21,365 nt of DNA, taken from SSC4 sp964642445. Its GTDB lineage: Bacteria; Chloroflexota; Anaerolineae; SSC4; Amarolineaceae. Numbering within the stretch: the stretch's first letter is position 1; the number at the start of each line of letters is the position of its first letter. The notes under the pieces are model-generated. The model worked only from the letters and a program-made list of their open reading frames with translations. It was not told the origin of the DNA and searched no databases. The stretch covers positions 1 to 21,365 of the forward strand of contig CAZXQZ010000058.1 in NCBI GenBank assembly GCA_964642445.1, given 5' to 3'. Positions 6,321 to 13,648 of this stretch are shown here, one piece after another. The translations under genes were made by a program, and so were the position numbers.

Positions 6321-9300
6321 CTACTTCAGAATCAGCGGCAAATACACCGGCCGCACCGGCAGCGCCGTCGGTGTCGGCGTTGGACTCGGCGTCGCCGTTG
6401 GGGTACTTGTCGGGGTACTCGTCGGGCTTGGTGTCGCCGTCGGCGTCCACGTCGGGCTTGGGGTGGTCGTCGGGGTAGTCGTGGGCGTCGGCGTCACCGT
6501 CGGCGTGACCCCGCACGGCGTCACCTCGGTGGGCACGTAGTCCGCCTGGTTCGACAGTGCAATCCGGTCCAGCCGCGCATTCGCCTCCCGCGTCTGGAAA
6601 CGAATCGTGTGCACCCCCGCTGCCAGCTGGTATGGCTGCGCCCGTGCCTTGAACCACCCGAACGTCCAGTTCCCGTTCACCTGTGGAATCTCGAACGTCC
6701 ACGGCGGCGGGTCGTCCACCAGCACCTTGAACGAGTTCTGCGTCCAGCCCAGCCCCATCGCCCGCGCCCACAGGGTGTACCTGCCTGCCACCGGCACCTC
6801 CACCGTGAACGTCACCTCGCTGCCCGAATTGGCCACGGGGTCGTACACGTATTGGCACGCCGAAGCGCCGCTGCTCTCGCCAACGGCCATGCTCCCACGG
6901 CGCGTGCCCTGCTCGGCCTCCAGGTGCCAGGTGAAGGGCGTGGTCGGGCTGTAATGCAGCACGCGCCCGCCGCCCACCGCCCAGCCGTCCGTGGCCGAGA
7001 TCATGCGAATATGCTCCAGCCCCGCCGTCGTCGGGCTGCTGACCGTGGACCACGTCGCGCCATCCCAGTGCAGAATCGTGCCGGCATCACCCACCGCCCA
7101 GGCATCGCTGGTCGAGACGACGTCGACCGACTGCAGGGTCTGCGTAACGGGTGACGCCACCTCAGCCCAAGACGTGCCATTCCAGTGCAGAATAAGTGAG
7201 TCGTAAGGGCCTACCGGGTAGTTGTCAATCCTGGTGCCGACAGCCCAACCCTCCATAGCCGACAACATGCGGACCGATTTTGGCGCGCCGTGAATCGGTG
7301 GGGTGGAATCCCAGTCCCAGGTGCTGCCATCCCAATGTCCAATCATGATGGGCACACCGCAGTACTCCATAGGGCCAACTGCCCAGCCATCCGTGGCAGA
7401 GACCGTGTGCAAAGATGAAAGCTCGCCGCAGATAGGTGCGGGCAATGGGGGTGACGCGGTCCACGCTTGGCCGTCCCAATGCCACATGTCCCATTCCGCC
7501 CCAGACCACTTCACGTAACCCATGTGCCCATCAGTTTCCGATACCATTGAGATGGTCGTTGGGTCATTTTCGATGTAGGTCGTGGAACCGACTGTTGAGG
7601 TTAGTGTTTGACCATTCCAATGCCAGACCCGTGGAATGTATTGAATTGCACCATATGAGTAGACTAGTTCTCGCCCAGCAATCCACACGGACGTGGTTGA
7701 CAAGGCATCTACGTCATCGAACTCGCGCGCACCAGGATCCAATCCATGGCGCCAACTGTGAATCGTCCGGCTAGTCAGTGGGAGCCAGGTGCGTCCATTC
7801 CACTGCCAGATGGCGCTTTCGGGACCAGCTCCCCACCCTGCAATCGGCGATATGAAATCGATTCGCTGCGGGTCGGTGAACAGAGCAACCGGCTGCTGCG
7901 CCCAGGCGTGGCCATCCCAGCGCACGAATGCATTGCCATCTCCTACCGCCCAACCGTCGCCAGCCCCAAACAAGTCGATGGATGACAGGTGAAACACCAC
8001 CGACGAAACCAGGTACCACGCCGTGCCATTCCAGCGCAACAGCGTACCGCCATCGCCAACAATCCAACCGTCGTTAGGAGAGACCATCGCAACATCTCGA
8101 AGGTGATTGTTTGAGGGACTATCCATGGTGGTCCAGGCACTGCCGTTCCATCGTAGGATCGTACCGGCATGTCCTACCGCCCATCCGTCTGCAGCTGATA
8201 GAAATGTGACTGCAGTCAGAGTTTGCACTGTTCCACTCTGTATCATCGACCACGTCATGCCGTTCCAGTGTAGAGTCGTACCAGCCTCACCCACCGCCCA
8301 GCCATCATTAGGCGAAACAAAGGCCGCTGCCAACAGGCTGCTTGTGGTCGGTTTGTAGTATTCCCAGGAAGTCCCATTCCAATGAGCGATCGGTTTTACC
8401 CACGAGGCCTCCGAATTCGAGCCAACAAACCAGACATCGGTCGGTGCCGCGATAGCTACTCCGTACCAATCCCCGTCCTCAAAAGCGGACCCGAATGGCA
8501 GCCATTGTCGTCCATCCCAGTGTATGATCAGCTTGTAGTGACCAGGCATATCCGGGTCGTACTTGTACCCGACTGCCCATCCTTCTGTGGTCGAGTTCAT
8601 TTCAACGGCGTTGAATTTGGTATATGAGAATTCACGTGTTGCAGACCAGGTATAGCCATCCCAGCGCCAAAGGATGCCAGCATCTCCTACCGCCCAGCCA
8701 TCTGTGACTGACGATAGCGAAACTGCGCGCAGCAGTTGCGGTCCAGCTACGTTGCCACTCACAACCCGCCAGCGGGTACCCTCCCATCGTAGGATAGTAC
8801 TACCGGAACCAACGGCCCAGCCACTCGCCGATGCACCGAGGACAACACCGTACAAGGCCACCATGGAGTCAGTCCAACTAGCCCATTCGGAGCCGTTCCA
8901 ATGCATGATGGCACTGCTGCATCCTGAAGTAGACCAACAAGTATCGTCGTCACGCCCGACGGCCCAGCCGTCGCTCGCTGAAAGCATATGCACCGAAAAG
9001 AGTTCAAGTGCCCTTTCGAAGTCGATGCGACTCCAGGAATGGCCATTCCAGTGCAAAATACCGCGGCCAACCGCCCACACGTCCGAAGGAGTCGCTGCCG
9101 ACACCCCACGCAAGGTCATATGGGTGGGCGTAGCCACGACTGACCAGGAAGTGCCGTCCCAATGCAGGACAATGCCGTTATTCCCATCATCGCCAACGAT
9201 CCAAGCATCGGTAGTTGATACGGCAGTGACCCCGTGCAGCGACTGTGCGTCTAGTGGCGTGATAGTCGACCAGGTCGCCCCATTCCAGCGCAGGATCGTG

Positions 9301-9746
9301 CCGGCGGCACCCACCGCCCAGCCATGGCTGGCCGAGAGCATCGCCACCGCATACAGGTCCTGCGTCGTCGGGCTGCTCACGACCGACCAGGTACTGCCGT
9401 TCCAACGCAGGATCGTGCCACCATCGCCCACGGCCCAGCCGTCATTGACCGTCACCAGCGCCAGGCCACGCAGCGTGCGGCCGGTCACCGCCGGCATCTT
9501 CGTCCACACCCCATCGTGCCAGCGCAGCATCACGCCGTCCTCGCCCACGATCCAGCCGTCACTGGCTGACACCAGGTCGACCGCCATCAGCGTGTTATGG
9601 CACGGCTCCACACTCAGCGGGTCCCAACATTCCCACGTGCCCGTCACCGGTGTCGTGTCGGTCGCAGCCGGTGCCACCGGCGCCCCGCCTGCCATCAGCG
9701 ACACGAGCACGAGCAGCACCAGACTCCACAGTACTTTCGCTTGCAT
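6321..9746 (-). CDS. Large exported repeat (beta-propeller-like) protein with CBM-like domain and Thr/Pro tail
   Basis: About 1141 residues. Residues 1-27 form a Sec signal peptide (LLVLVSLMAGGAPVAPA). Residues 45-935 hold about 20 full repeats and one partial repeat of roughly 40 residues. The core reads DGWAVGDGGTILRWNGSTWS, a pattern found in BNR/Ycf48-like beta-propellers. Residues 938-1079 form a separate domain (LEAEQG start, GRYTLWARAMG, NSFKVLVDD, LAAGVHTIRFQ, ARLDRIALS) that resembles CBM6/CBM35-type galactose-binding folds. Residues 1080-1133 are a Thr/Pro-rich linker and the protein ends VYLPLILK. The start is ATG at 9746 with GGGAGGG 8 nt upstream. The frame stays open to 10106, but that extension lacks a signal peptide and is Arg/Trp/Cys-rich, so it is rejected. 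A cell-surface role is inferred; ligand and activity are unknown. Confidence 0.85.
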   Translation of the reverse strand: MQAKVLWSLVLLVLVSLMAGGAPVAPAATDTTPVTGTWECWDPLSVEPCHNTLMAVDLVSASDGWIVGEDGVMLRWHDGVWTKMPAVTGRTLRGLALVTVNDGWAVGDGGTILRWNGSTWSVVSSPTTQDLYAVAMLSASHGWAVGAAGTILRWNGATWSTITPLDAQSLHGVTAVSTTDAWIVGDDGNNGIVLHWDGTSWSVVATPTHMTLRGVSAATPSDVWAVGRGILHWNGHSWSRIDFERALELFSVHMLSASDGWAVGRDDDTCWSTSGCSSAIMHWNGSEWASWTDSMVALYGVVLGASASGWAVGSGSTILRWEGTRWRVVSGNVAGPQLLRAVSLSSVTDGWAVGDAGILWRWDGYTWSATREFSYTKFNAVEMNSTTEGWAVGYKYDPDMPGHYKLIIHWDGRQWLPFGSAFEDGDWYGVAIAAPTDVWFVGSNSEASWVKPIAHWNGTSWEYYKPTTSSLLAAAFVSPNDGWAVGEAGTTLHWNGMTWSMIQSGTVQTLTAVTFLSAADGWAVGHAGTILRWNGSAWTTMDSPSNNHLRDVAMVSPNDGWIVGDGGTLLRWNGTAWYLVSSVVFHLSSIDLFGAGDGWAVGDGNAFVRWDGHAWAQQPVALFTDPQRIDFISPIAGWGAGPESAIWQWNGRTWLPLTSRTIHSWRHGLDPGAREFDDVDALSTTSVWIAGRELVYSYGAIQYIPRVWHWNGQTLTSTVGSTTYIENDPTTISMVSETDGHMGYVKWSGAEWDMWHWDGQAWTASPPLPAPICGELSSLHTVSATDGWAVGPMEYCGVPIMIGHWDGSTWDWDSTPPIHGAPKSVRMLSAMEGWAVGTRIDNYPVGPYDSLILHWNGTSWAEVASPVTQTLQSVDVVSTSDAWAVGDAGTILHWDGATWSTVSSPTTAGLEHIRMISATDGWAVGGGRVLHYSPTTPFTWHLEAEQGTRRGSMAVGESSGASACQYVYDPVANSGSEVTFTVEVPVAGRYTLWARAMGLGWTQNSFKVLVDDPPPWTFEIPQVNGNWTFGWFKARAQPYQLAAGVHTIRFQTREANARLDRIALSNQADYVPTEVTPCGVTPTVTPTPTTTPTTTPSPTWTPTATPSPTSTPTSTPTATPSPTPTPTALPVRPVYLPLILK
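6340..6520. repeat. Internal repetitive DNA encoding the Thr/Pro linker
   Basis: Short GTCGG(C/G)GT-type words repeat imperfectly through this stretch. On the reverse strand they encode the PTPTATPSPT-like linker of the large surface protein. The repeat is in frame with the gene. Length changes in multiples of three would change linker length without breaking the protein. Confidence 0.75.
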
Positions 9747-10250
9747 GGGGTCATCCCTCCCATCAACGCAGCCTGGCACCAGCGCAGGGCGACGGTTCGG
9801 TCTTGTTCGCGCACGATTCCGCAACCACCTCCAGCAACCTCCTGCGCGGCAGCCAACAAAAAAGCACTGCATCCCCGACCGCGGCATTGGCAGCAGCCAG
9901 GTGCAGTGCTTCTTCAATCGAAAAATGTGCGCCGTGACATCGGAAGAGACCTGCCACGGCAATGCGATCACCAGACAACCAACCGTGCCAGGCCGGCACA
10001 GGGCCGCACGCCCGTGCGCCACCCACCAGTCTGGGTTGCCAGTTACGCATCCAGGGCGCTCGCGCGCCCGCCACGAAGCCGTATTGCATAGTCCGGAGAC
10101 GGGCATCGTCGGGGTCCTCTCTGCCCAGCCTCAACGCCCGGCCCGCCGGCTGGCCAACCACTACAGCCAGTTACCCGGTCCGTGCGACCGCCTGTTCCGC
10201 CATCCCATGCCTACCATCAGGCATCGTTTCTCTATACAAGCGGCATCCTC
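9747..10250 (-). ncRNA. Candidate structured leader RNA or small RNA upstream of the surface-protein gene
   Basis: This stretch between the ATPase stop (10291) and the surface-protein start (9746) has no convincing protein gene. From the promoter at 10251-10279, transcription should begin near 10244, giving a leader of about 500 nt. Visible reverse-strand structure includes GGGCGC-GCGA-GCGCCC (a 6-bp stem with a GNRA-type loop, around 10054-10069) and GTGCC-GGCCT-GGCAC (around 9986-10000). CGCAC-GGGC-GTGCG (around 10005-10018) and paired CCAGAC/GTCTGG arms enclose the latter two. The word GTAACTGGC occurs twice. A terminator-like hairpin lies at 9858-9911. I tried to match RNase P RNA, tmRNA, and c-di-GMP-I and cobalamin riboswitches and saw no signature of any. 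It could be an attenuated riboswitch-like leader, an independent RNA of about 387 nt, or decayed sequence. Confidence 0.4.
9858..9911 (-). terminator. Terminator-like hairpin with T6 tail in the leader
   Basis: On the reverse strand a 10-bp stem AAGCACTGCA / TGCAGTGCTT encloses a 30-nt loop that has its own TGGC/GCCA pairing, and it runs directly into six T residues (9863-9858). It is 111 nt upstream of the surface-protein start. This position would suit attenuation of that gene or the 3' end of a separate small RNA. A long loop makes it weaker than a textbook terminator. Confidence 0.55.
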
Positions 10251-10279
10251 AGTATACTACCACTTCCCCTCAAAATCAA
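10251..10279 (-). promoter_or_regulatory. Sigma70-type promoter TTGATT-N17-TATACT
   Basis: On the reverse strand the -35 TTGATT (10279-10274) is followed after exactly 17 nt by the -10 TATACT (10256-10251), predicting a start near 10244. It begins 12 nt after the ATPase stop codon and points to the surface-protein gene about 500 nt downstream. The same 17-nt spacing occurs in three other candidate promoters in this window. Confidence 0.6.
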
Positions 10280-10290
10280 TACCCTCTTGA

Positions 10291-12711
10291 TCACCAGGCG
10301 GGCGTCGCAGGGCCGGCTTCCTCCTGGCGATAGGGTGCCCAGACGAGCGCGACCAGCTGCGGATCGATGCTGGTCTTTTTCGGGCGTACCTCGAGCGTTT
10401 CCAGGGTTTCGGTGACCGGATCGATCTTGCTCTCCAGGGTCGCGACTTCTTGCTCGAGCTCCGCTTCCAGCTCGGCGATCTGCTGCTGCACGCTGCGCAC
10501 CGTCTCCTGGGCCCGGCCCACGTCGCCACCCTCATCTACCGACCGCCCAATCCCGCGCGCGGCCTGGCTGATGGCGGTCGTGCCACGGCGCCGTCCAAAC
10601 AGCGCCCCCAGCAGCGTCGAACCCACCGATACCGCGGTATTCATCTGGGCCTGGCGCGCCTGGGACTCCTGCTTGGCCACAGTCTGCTGTGCTTTGAGCA
10701 GTTTCTCCTCCAGGCGGTCCAGCTTGACCGCGTAGCGTTTGCGCAGCGCCGCGGTGGCTTCATCCCGTTTTTCGCGTGCGGCCTGCGCCGCGCGAATGCG
10801 AAAGTCCTGTTCGGTCTCCGCTACCCGCGACGTCAGGCCGGTGCTGGGGCTGCGGTAGAGCTGCAGCACCTGGTTGCGGTATAGCCAGTCGACAAAATCG
10901 CGCGTCCAGTCAGTATAACTCTTGGCGCGCCCGGCGGCCACGGGCAGATCGATGAAGCCCGTGCCATCCACCGGCTCTTTGTCCAGGTCACTGATCGCCA
11001 CCTCGATCGGCTCTGCCACTTCCCAATCGACCGGTACGGCCTCGGCGGTGATCGGCGTGGCCCAGACGCCTGATTCGGTTGCATCCACTTTGAGTTTCGC
11101 ATCCGCAAAATGAACCTTGGCTGCGCCCACCAACACCGGTTTGTAGACGATCCCCTCTGTGCGGCCGCGCAGCGGCACAAAATACTGCTGAATCTCCGGT
11201 GCCAGCGAGGGGCGCCCGCCCGTCGCGGCGCCGGCCGGCGGTGCCGCCGTCACGGCCAGGGGCGCGGCGGTGGCCGCAGTCGCCGGTGCCTGTGCCGCCT
11301 TGTAGGGGTCCATCAGGCTCTTGATCTGGTTGCGCGTCAGGGGGCCACGCAGGTAGGACATCACCCAACGCGTGCTGAAGATGACCGGCGCGTCATCCCC
11401 GACGTTGTTCATCAGGAAGACGCGGTTGCCCAGGCCGGCCAGGGTTTGTTCCATGGCCTGGCGATCGAACCGGCCAGCCGAACCGGCGGCTGCGCCTTCC
11501 AACCCGTCCAGCACACGGGCTTTGTCGCGTTCGGTTTGCAGACGGCCAATGAACCACGTGCCGGCATTGGACAGCGCCTTGTAGTCCAGGTCCACCGGGT
11601 TCTGTGTGGCCAGGACCACACCCAGCCCAAAAGCACGGGCCTGCTTGAGCAGAATCAACAACGGCTGTTTGGACGGCGGAGCCGCCGTGGGCGGGAGGTA
11701 ACCATAGATCTCGTCCATGTAGAGCAGCGCCCGCAGACTGGTCGTGCCCGATTGGGCGCGCATCCACCCCACCACCTGGTTGAGCAGGAGCGAAACGAAG
11801 AACATGCGCTCGGCATCACCCAGGTGGGCAATCGAAAAGATGGCCACGCGCGGCTTGCCCTGGGGTGTGTAGAGGATATTTTTGATATCCATCGGCACAC
11901 CTTCCAGCCAGGCACTGAAGCCAGGGGAGGCCAACAGGTTGTTCAGGGACATTACCAGCGCAAAACGCTCCTTGGACGGATAGAACGATTCCAGGTCGAG
12001 CACGCCCACCCTGGTCATCGGCGGATTTTGGATATCCTGGATCAACCCGGCCAGGTCGACGTTCTGTCCCGCCCGCCAGCGGTTGGCCAGGATGTTGGAC
12101 AGCAGAATGTGCTCGCGGCTCTGCAGAGGGTCCGCATCGATGTTGAGCAGCCCCAGCAGGCTGGTGACGGTCGTCTGAATCCGTTCCTGCAGAAGCTCAC
12201 CGTCTTCGAGGATATCGGCCGGCGGGGCGGCGAACGACGCCAGGATCGATACGGGAATGCCAGCCGAGCTGCCCGGTGTGTAAATCGCGAGGTCGACCGT
12301 GTTGCGCAGGCGCTGGATACGCGCCCCGTCCTGACCCCAATCGCCCAGGCCCTTGGTCCACAGCTGCGATTGCTGCGCAGCGAACGCTTCGGGCGTCAGG
12401 TTCTTCTTCTGCGCATCCTCCACGTTGATCCAGGGCAGAAAATCCGCAGGCTGCAGGTTGGGGAATGTCAACAAAAGATTCCCAAGATCCCCCTTGGGAT
12501 CGATCAGAATCGCAGGAATAGCATCGATGGCCGCCTCTTCGATCAGGCCAACGCACAGGCCGGTTTTGCCGCTGCCTGTCATGCCGACGACCACCGCATG
12601 CGTCACCAGGTCCTTGCTATCATACAGCAGCAGGGATTCCTTGAGCTGCCTGGCCGCCAGGTCGTATTCGCGACCCAAATAAAAGACACCCAGTTTTTCG
12701 AAGTCTTGCAT
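10291..12711 (-). CDS. HerA/DUF87-type P-loop ATPase with C-terminal coiled coil
   Basis: 806 residues. An N-terminal barrel-like segment (YLGREYDLAARQLKESLLLYDSKDL) precedes Walker A GMTGSGKT (43-50) and IDPKGD (70-75). Walker B reads LLYMDEIYGYLPP with D333-E334, and LATQNPVDLDYKALSNAGTWFIGRLQT (367-393) is the sensor/arginine region of HerA-FtsK-type ATPases. The region around 470-500 is an Ala/Pro-rich linker. Residues of about 640-780 are Glu/Lys/Gln-rich coiled coil, broken by a hydrophobic stretch TLLGALFGRRRGTTAIS, and the end reads VALVWAPYR. ATG 12711 has AGGAG 10 nt upstream. There is no neighbouring nurA-like nuclease, so the classical HerA-NurA resection role is unproven. Proteins of this type are usually annotated ATP-binding protein DUF87; DNA or protein translocation is only inferred. 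Confidence 0.85.
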   Translation of the reverse strand: MQDFEKLGVFYLGREYDLAARQLKESLLLYDSKDLVTHAVVVGMTGSGKTGLCVGLIEEAAIDAIPAILIDPKGDLGNLLLTFPNLQPADFLPWINVEDAQKKNLTPEAFAAQQSQLWTKGLGDWGQDGARIQRLRNTVDLAIYTPGSSAGIPVSILASFAAPPADILEDGELLQERIQTTVTSLLGLLNIDADPLQSREHILLSNILANRWRAGQNVDLAGLIQDIQNPPMTRVGVLDLESFYPSKERFALVMSLNNLLASPGFSAWLEGVPMDIKNILYTPQGKPRVAIFSIAHLGDAERMFFVSLLLNQVVGWMRAQSGTTSLRALLYMDEIYGYLPPTAAPPSKQPLLILLKQARAFGLGVVLATQNPVDLDYKALSNAGTWFIGRLQTERDKARVLDGLEGAAAGSAGRFDRQAMEQTLAGLGNRVFLMNNVGDDAPVIFSTRWVMSYLRGPLTRNQIKSLMDPYKAAQAPATAATAAPLAVTAAPPAGAATGGRPSLAPEIQQYFVPLRGRTEGIVYKPVLVGAAKVHFADAKLKVDATESGVWATPITAEAVPVDWEVAEPIEVAISDLDKEPVDGTGFIDLPVAAGRAKSYTDWTRDFVDWLYRNQVLQLYRSPSTGLTSRVAETEQDFRIRAAQAAREKRDEATAALRKRYAVKLDRLEEKLLKAQQTVAKQESQARQAQMNTAVSVGSTLLGALFGRRRGTTAISQAARGIGRSVDEGGDVGRAQETVRSVQQQIAELEAELEQEVATLESKIDPVTETLETLEVRPKKTSIDPQLVALVWAPYRQEEAGPATPAW

Positions 12712-12761
12712 CTTTCGATATCTCCTGCCAGGTGAGATAGAACAAATAGCCGCACGCTTGG

Positions 12762-12771
12762 CAAACGTTTG
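12762..12771. promoter_or_regulatory. Operator-like palindrome CAAACGTTTG
   Basis: A perfect 10-bp palindrome with a central CG lies at the predicted transcription start of the ATPase gene (about 12770, reverse strand). The AAACGTTT core resembles LacI-family operators. Binding there would block initiation. No regulator gene is present in the window, so the assignment rests on symmetry and position only. Confidence 0.35.
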
Positions 12772-12776
12772 GATGT

Positions 12777-12805
12777 ATTATAGATGCTGCGACGTGAAAC
12801 GTAAA
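12777..12805 (-). promoter_or_regulatory. Sigma70-type promoter TTTACG-N17-TATAAT
   Basis: On the reverse strand TTTACG (12805-12800) and a consensus TATAAT (12782-12777) are 17 nt apart. They predict a start near 12770 and a 5' UTR of about 59 nt for the ATPase gene. The G-rich repeat tract begins within about 6 nt of the -35 box, where an UP element would lie. Confidence 0.7.
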
Positions 12806-12810
12806 GCGGT

Positions 12811-12914
12811 GGGGGTTGGGGAGTTGGGGAGTTGGGGGCTGGGGGTTGGGGAGTTGGGGGCTGGGGGTTGGGGGTTGGGGAGTTGGGGGTTGGGGAATGG
12901 GGAGTGGGGTGAGT
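12811..12914. repeat. G-tract repeat with strong G-quadruplex potential
   Basis: Runs of four or five G separated by TT, AGTT, CT or AT repeat about thirteen times on the + strand, in 7-8-nt units such as GGGGGTT, GGGGAGTT and GGGGGCT. It lies between the divergent ATPase (-) and RidA (+) genes. It is not a CRISPR array because units are contiguous and have no spacers. The remainder of the 12712-13049 gap holds the ATPase promoter, then 12915-13036 with a CCGTGC/GCACGG dyad at 12954-12972 and a weak TATGAT box at 12961, which may belong to ridA. Confidence 0.85.
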
Positions 12915-13049
12915 GTGAAGGGTGGGTAGGCGGTGTTATGTGCCCATTCGATACCGTGCGTATGATGCACGGCATGGTTGAAGGGATCGGGATGTGGTAT
13001 GGTTACACACACTGACCGTCTGCCAAGATTTTCTCCAAGGAGTTGTACG

Positions 13050-13433
13050 ATGCCTCTCAGCAAAATCGTAGTTCCTGAACTGGCACGCCTGCCGGCGTTT
13101 TGTCACGCCGTGGTGGCCGGTGATTTCATCTTTGTTTCCGGCACCCTGGGGACGCGTCCGGGTACCATGGAACTGGTGGCTGGCGGCACGGGGCCGCAAA
13201 CGACGCAGGCCCTGCGCCACATCGAAACCATCCTGCATGCCTGTGGGGCGACACTGGCCGATATCGTCAAAGTCAACGTGTTTCTGGCCGACATCACCAC
13301 GTTCCCGGACATGAATGCCGCCTATCTCACGGTCATGGGAAACGACCCGCCCGCGCGCATCACTGTGGGGCGCGGCGCGTTTGCCCTGGATGCAGCGGTC
13401 GAGATCGACTGCATCGCCTATCGACCCGCGTGA
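13050..13433 (+). CDS. RidA family protein (YjgF/YER057c/UK114)
   Basis: Small trimeric enamine/imine deaminase-family protein of 127 residues, the usual family length. The RidA pattern is complete: FIFVSGTLGTRPGT (27-40), TTQALRHIETILHACGATLADIVKVNVFLADITTF (51-85), NAAY, and PPARITVGRGAFALDAAVEIDCIAY (100-124). R103 and E118 occupy the active-site arginine and glutamate positions of RidA. ATG 13050 has AAGGAG 7 nt upstream. The frame is open to 12978, but the extension has no support. It appears monocistronic: a 215-bp gap with hairpins follows. Family members can differ in substrate, so imine deaminase activity is likely but not certain. Confidence 0.9.
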   Translation: MPLSKIVVPELARLPAFCHAVVAGDFIFVSGTLGTRPGTMELVAGGTGPQTTQALRHIETILHACGATLADIVKVNVFLADITTFPDMNAAYLTVMGNDPPARITVGRGAFALDAAVEIDCIAYRPA

Positions 13434-13442
13434 GTCATGGTA

Positions 13443-13594
13443 GGGTGCATCGCATGTCTGGGGCACAATACAAGACCCTTCGGGTTTTTCCCCCCAATCG
13501 CCGATAGCTGGTACTCCATGGCAATGCCTCCCGGTGCTGAATCCCGGCCATTGACGAAAACCCGAAGGGTCTGCCCCCAATCTGAAATGCACCC
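13443..13594. repeat. 152-bp nested inverted-repeat element
   Basis: Outer arms GGGTGCAT (13443-13450) and ATGCACCC (13587-13594) flank inner 16-bp arms at 13473-13488 and 13557-13572 (AGACCCTTCGGGTTTT and its exact complement). The intervening segments between outer and inner arms are partly complementary too. The left inner arm, GACCC-TTC-GGGTT followed by T residues to 13489, could serve as a terminator for ridA. No transposase or clear target duplication is seen. It has the size and symmetry of a miniature inverted-repeat element. Confidence 0.6.
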
Positions 13595-13609
13595 GTCATG
13601 GCAGATGAC

Positions 13610-13638
13610 TTGATTGCCCCTGCCAGCCGTGGTAAAAT
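13610..13638 (+). promoter_or_regulatory. Sigma70-type promoter TTGATT-N17-TAAAAT
   Basis: TTGATT at 13610-13615 and TAAAAT at 13633-13638 are 17 nt apart. The predicted start is about 13645-13646, only 3-4 nt before the ATG at 13649. The gene also lacks a Shine-Dalgarno sequence, so a leaderless or nearly leaderless mRNA is expected. Confidence 0.65.
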
Positions 13639-13648
13639 CTGAATCACC

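Noticed and set aside
9747..10106. N-terminal extension of the surface protein to 10106
   Set aside because: It would place the signal peptide 120 residues inside the protein. The extension crosses the terminator-like hairpin, and a good ribosome-binding site precedes 9746.
9763..10161. 132-codon reverse frame starting GTG in the leader
   Set aside because: No ribosome-binding site, no recognisable domain, and it coincides with the hairpin-rich leader. It remains the main coding alternative if conservation shows it.
9858..10244. Leader as RNase P RNA, tmRNA, c-di-GMP-I or cobalamin riboswitch
   Set aside because: The hallmark conserved blocks (for example GAGGAAAGTC for RNase P, a tRNA-like 3' end for tmRNA) were not found by eye.
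8674..10290. 538-codon open frame on the + strand opposite the surface protein
   Set aside because: It is antisense to the clear repeat protein, whose high-GC repeated codons keep this frame open. Its product is Ser/Pro/Thr/Gln-rich periodic sequence with no domain and no ribosome-binding site.
11110..12735. 541-codon open frame on the + strand opposite the ATPase
   Set aside because: The reverse frame has intact Walker motifs; this one is Gln/Arg/His-rich and featureless.
12811..12914. CRISPR-like array
   Set aside because: The units are 7-8 nt and contiguous, with no spacers and no cas genes.
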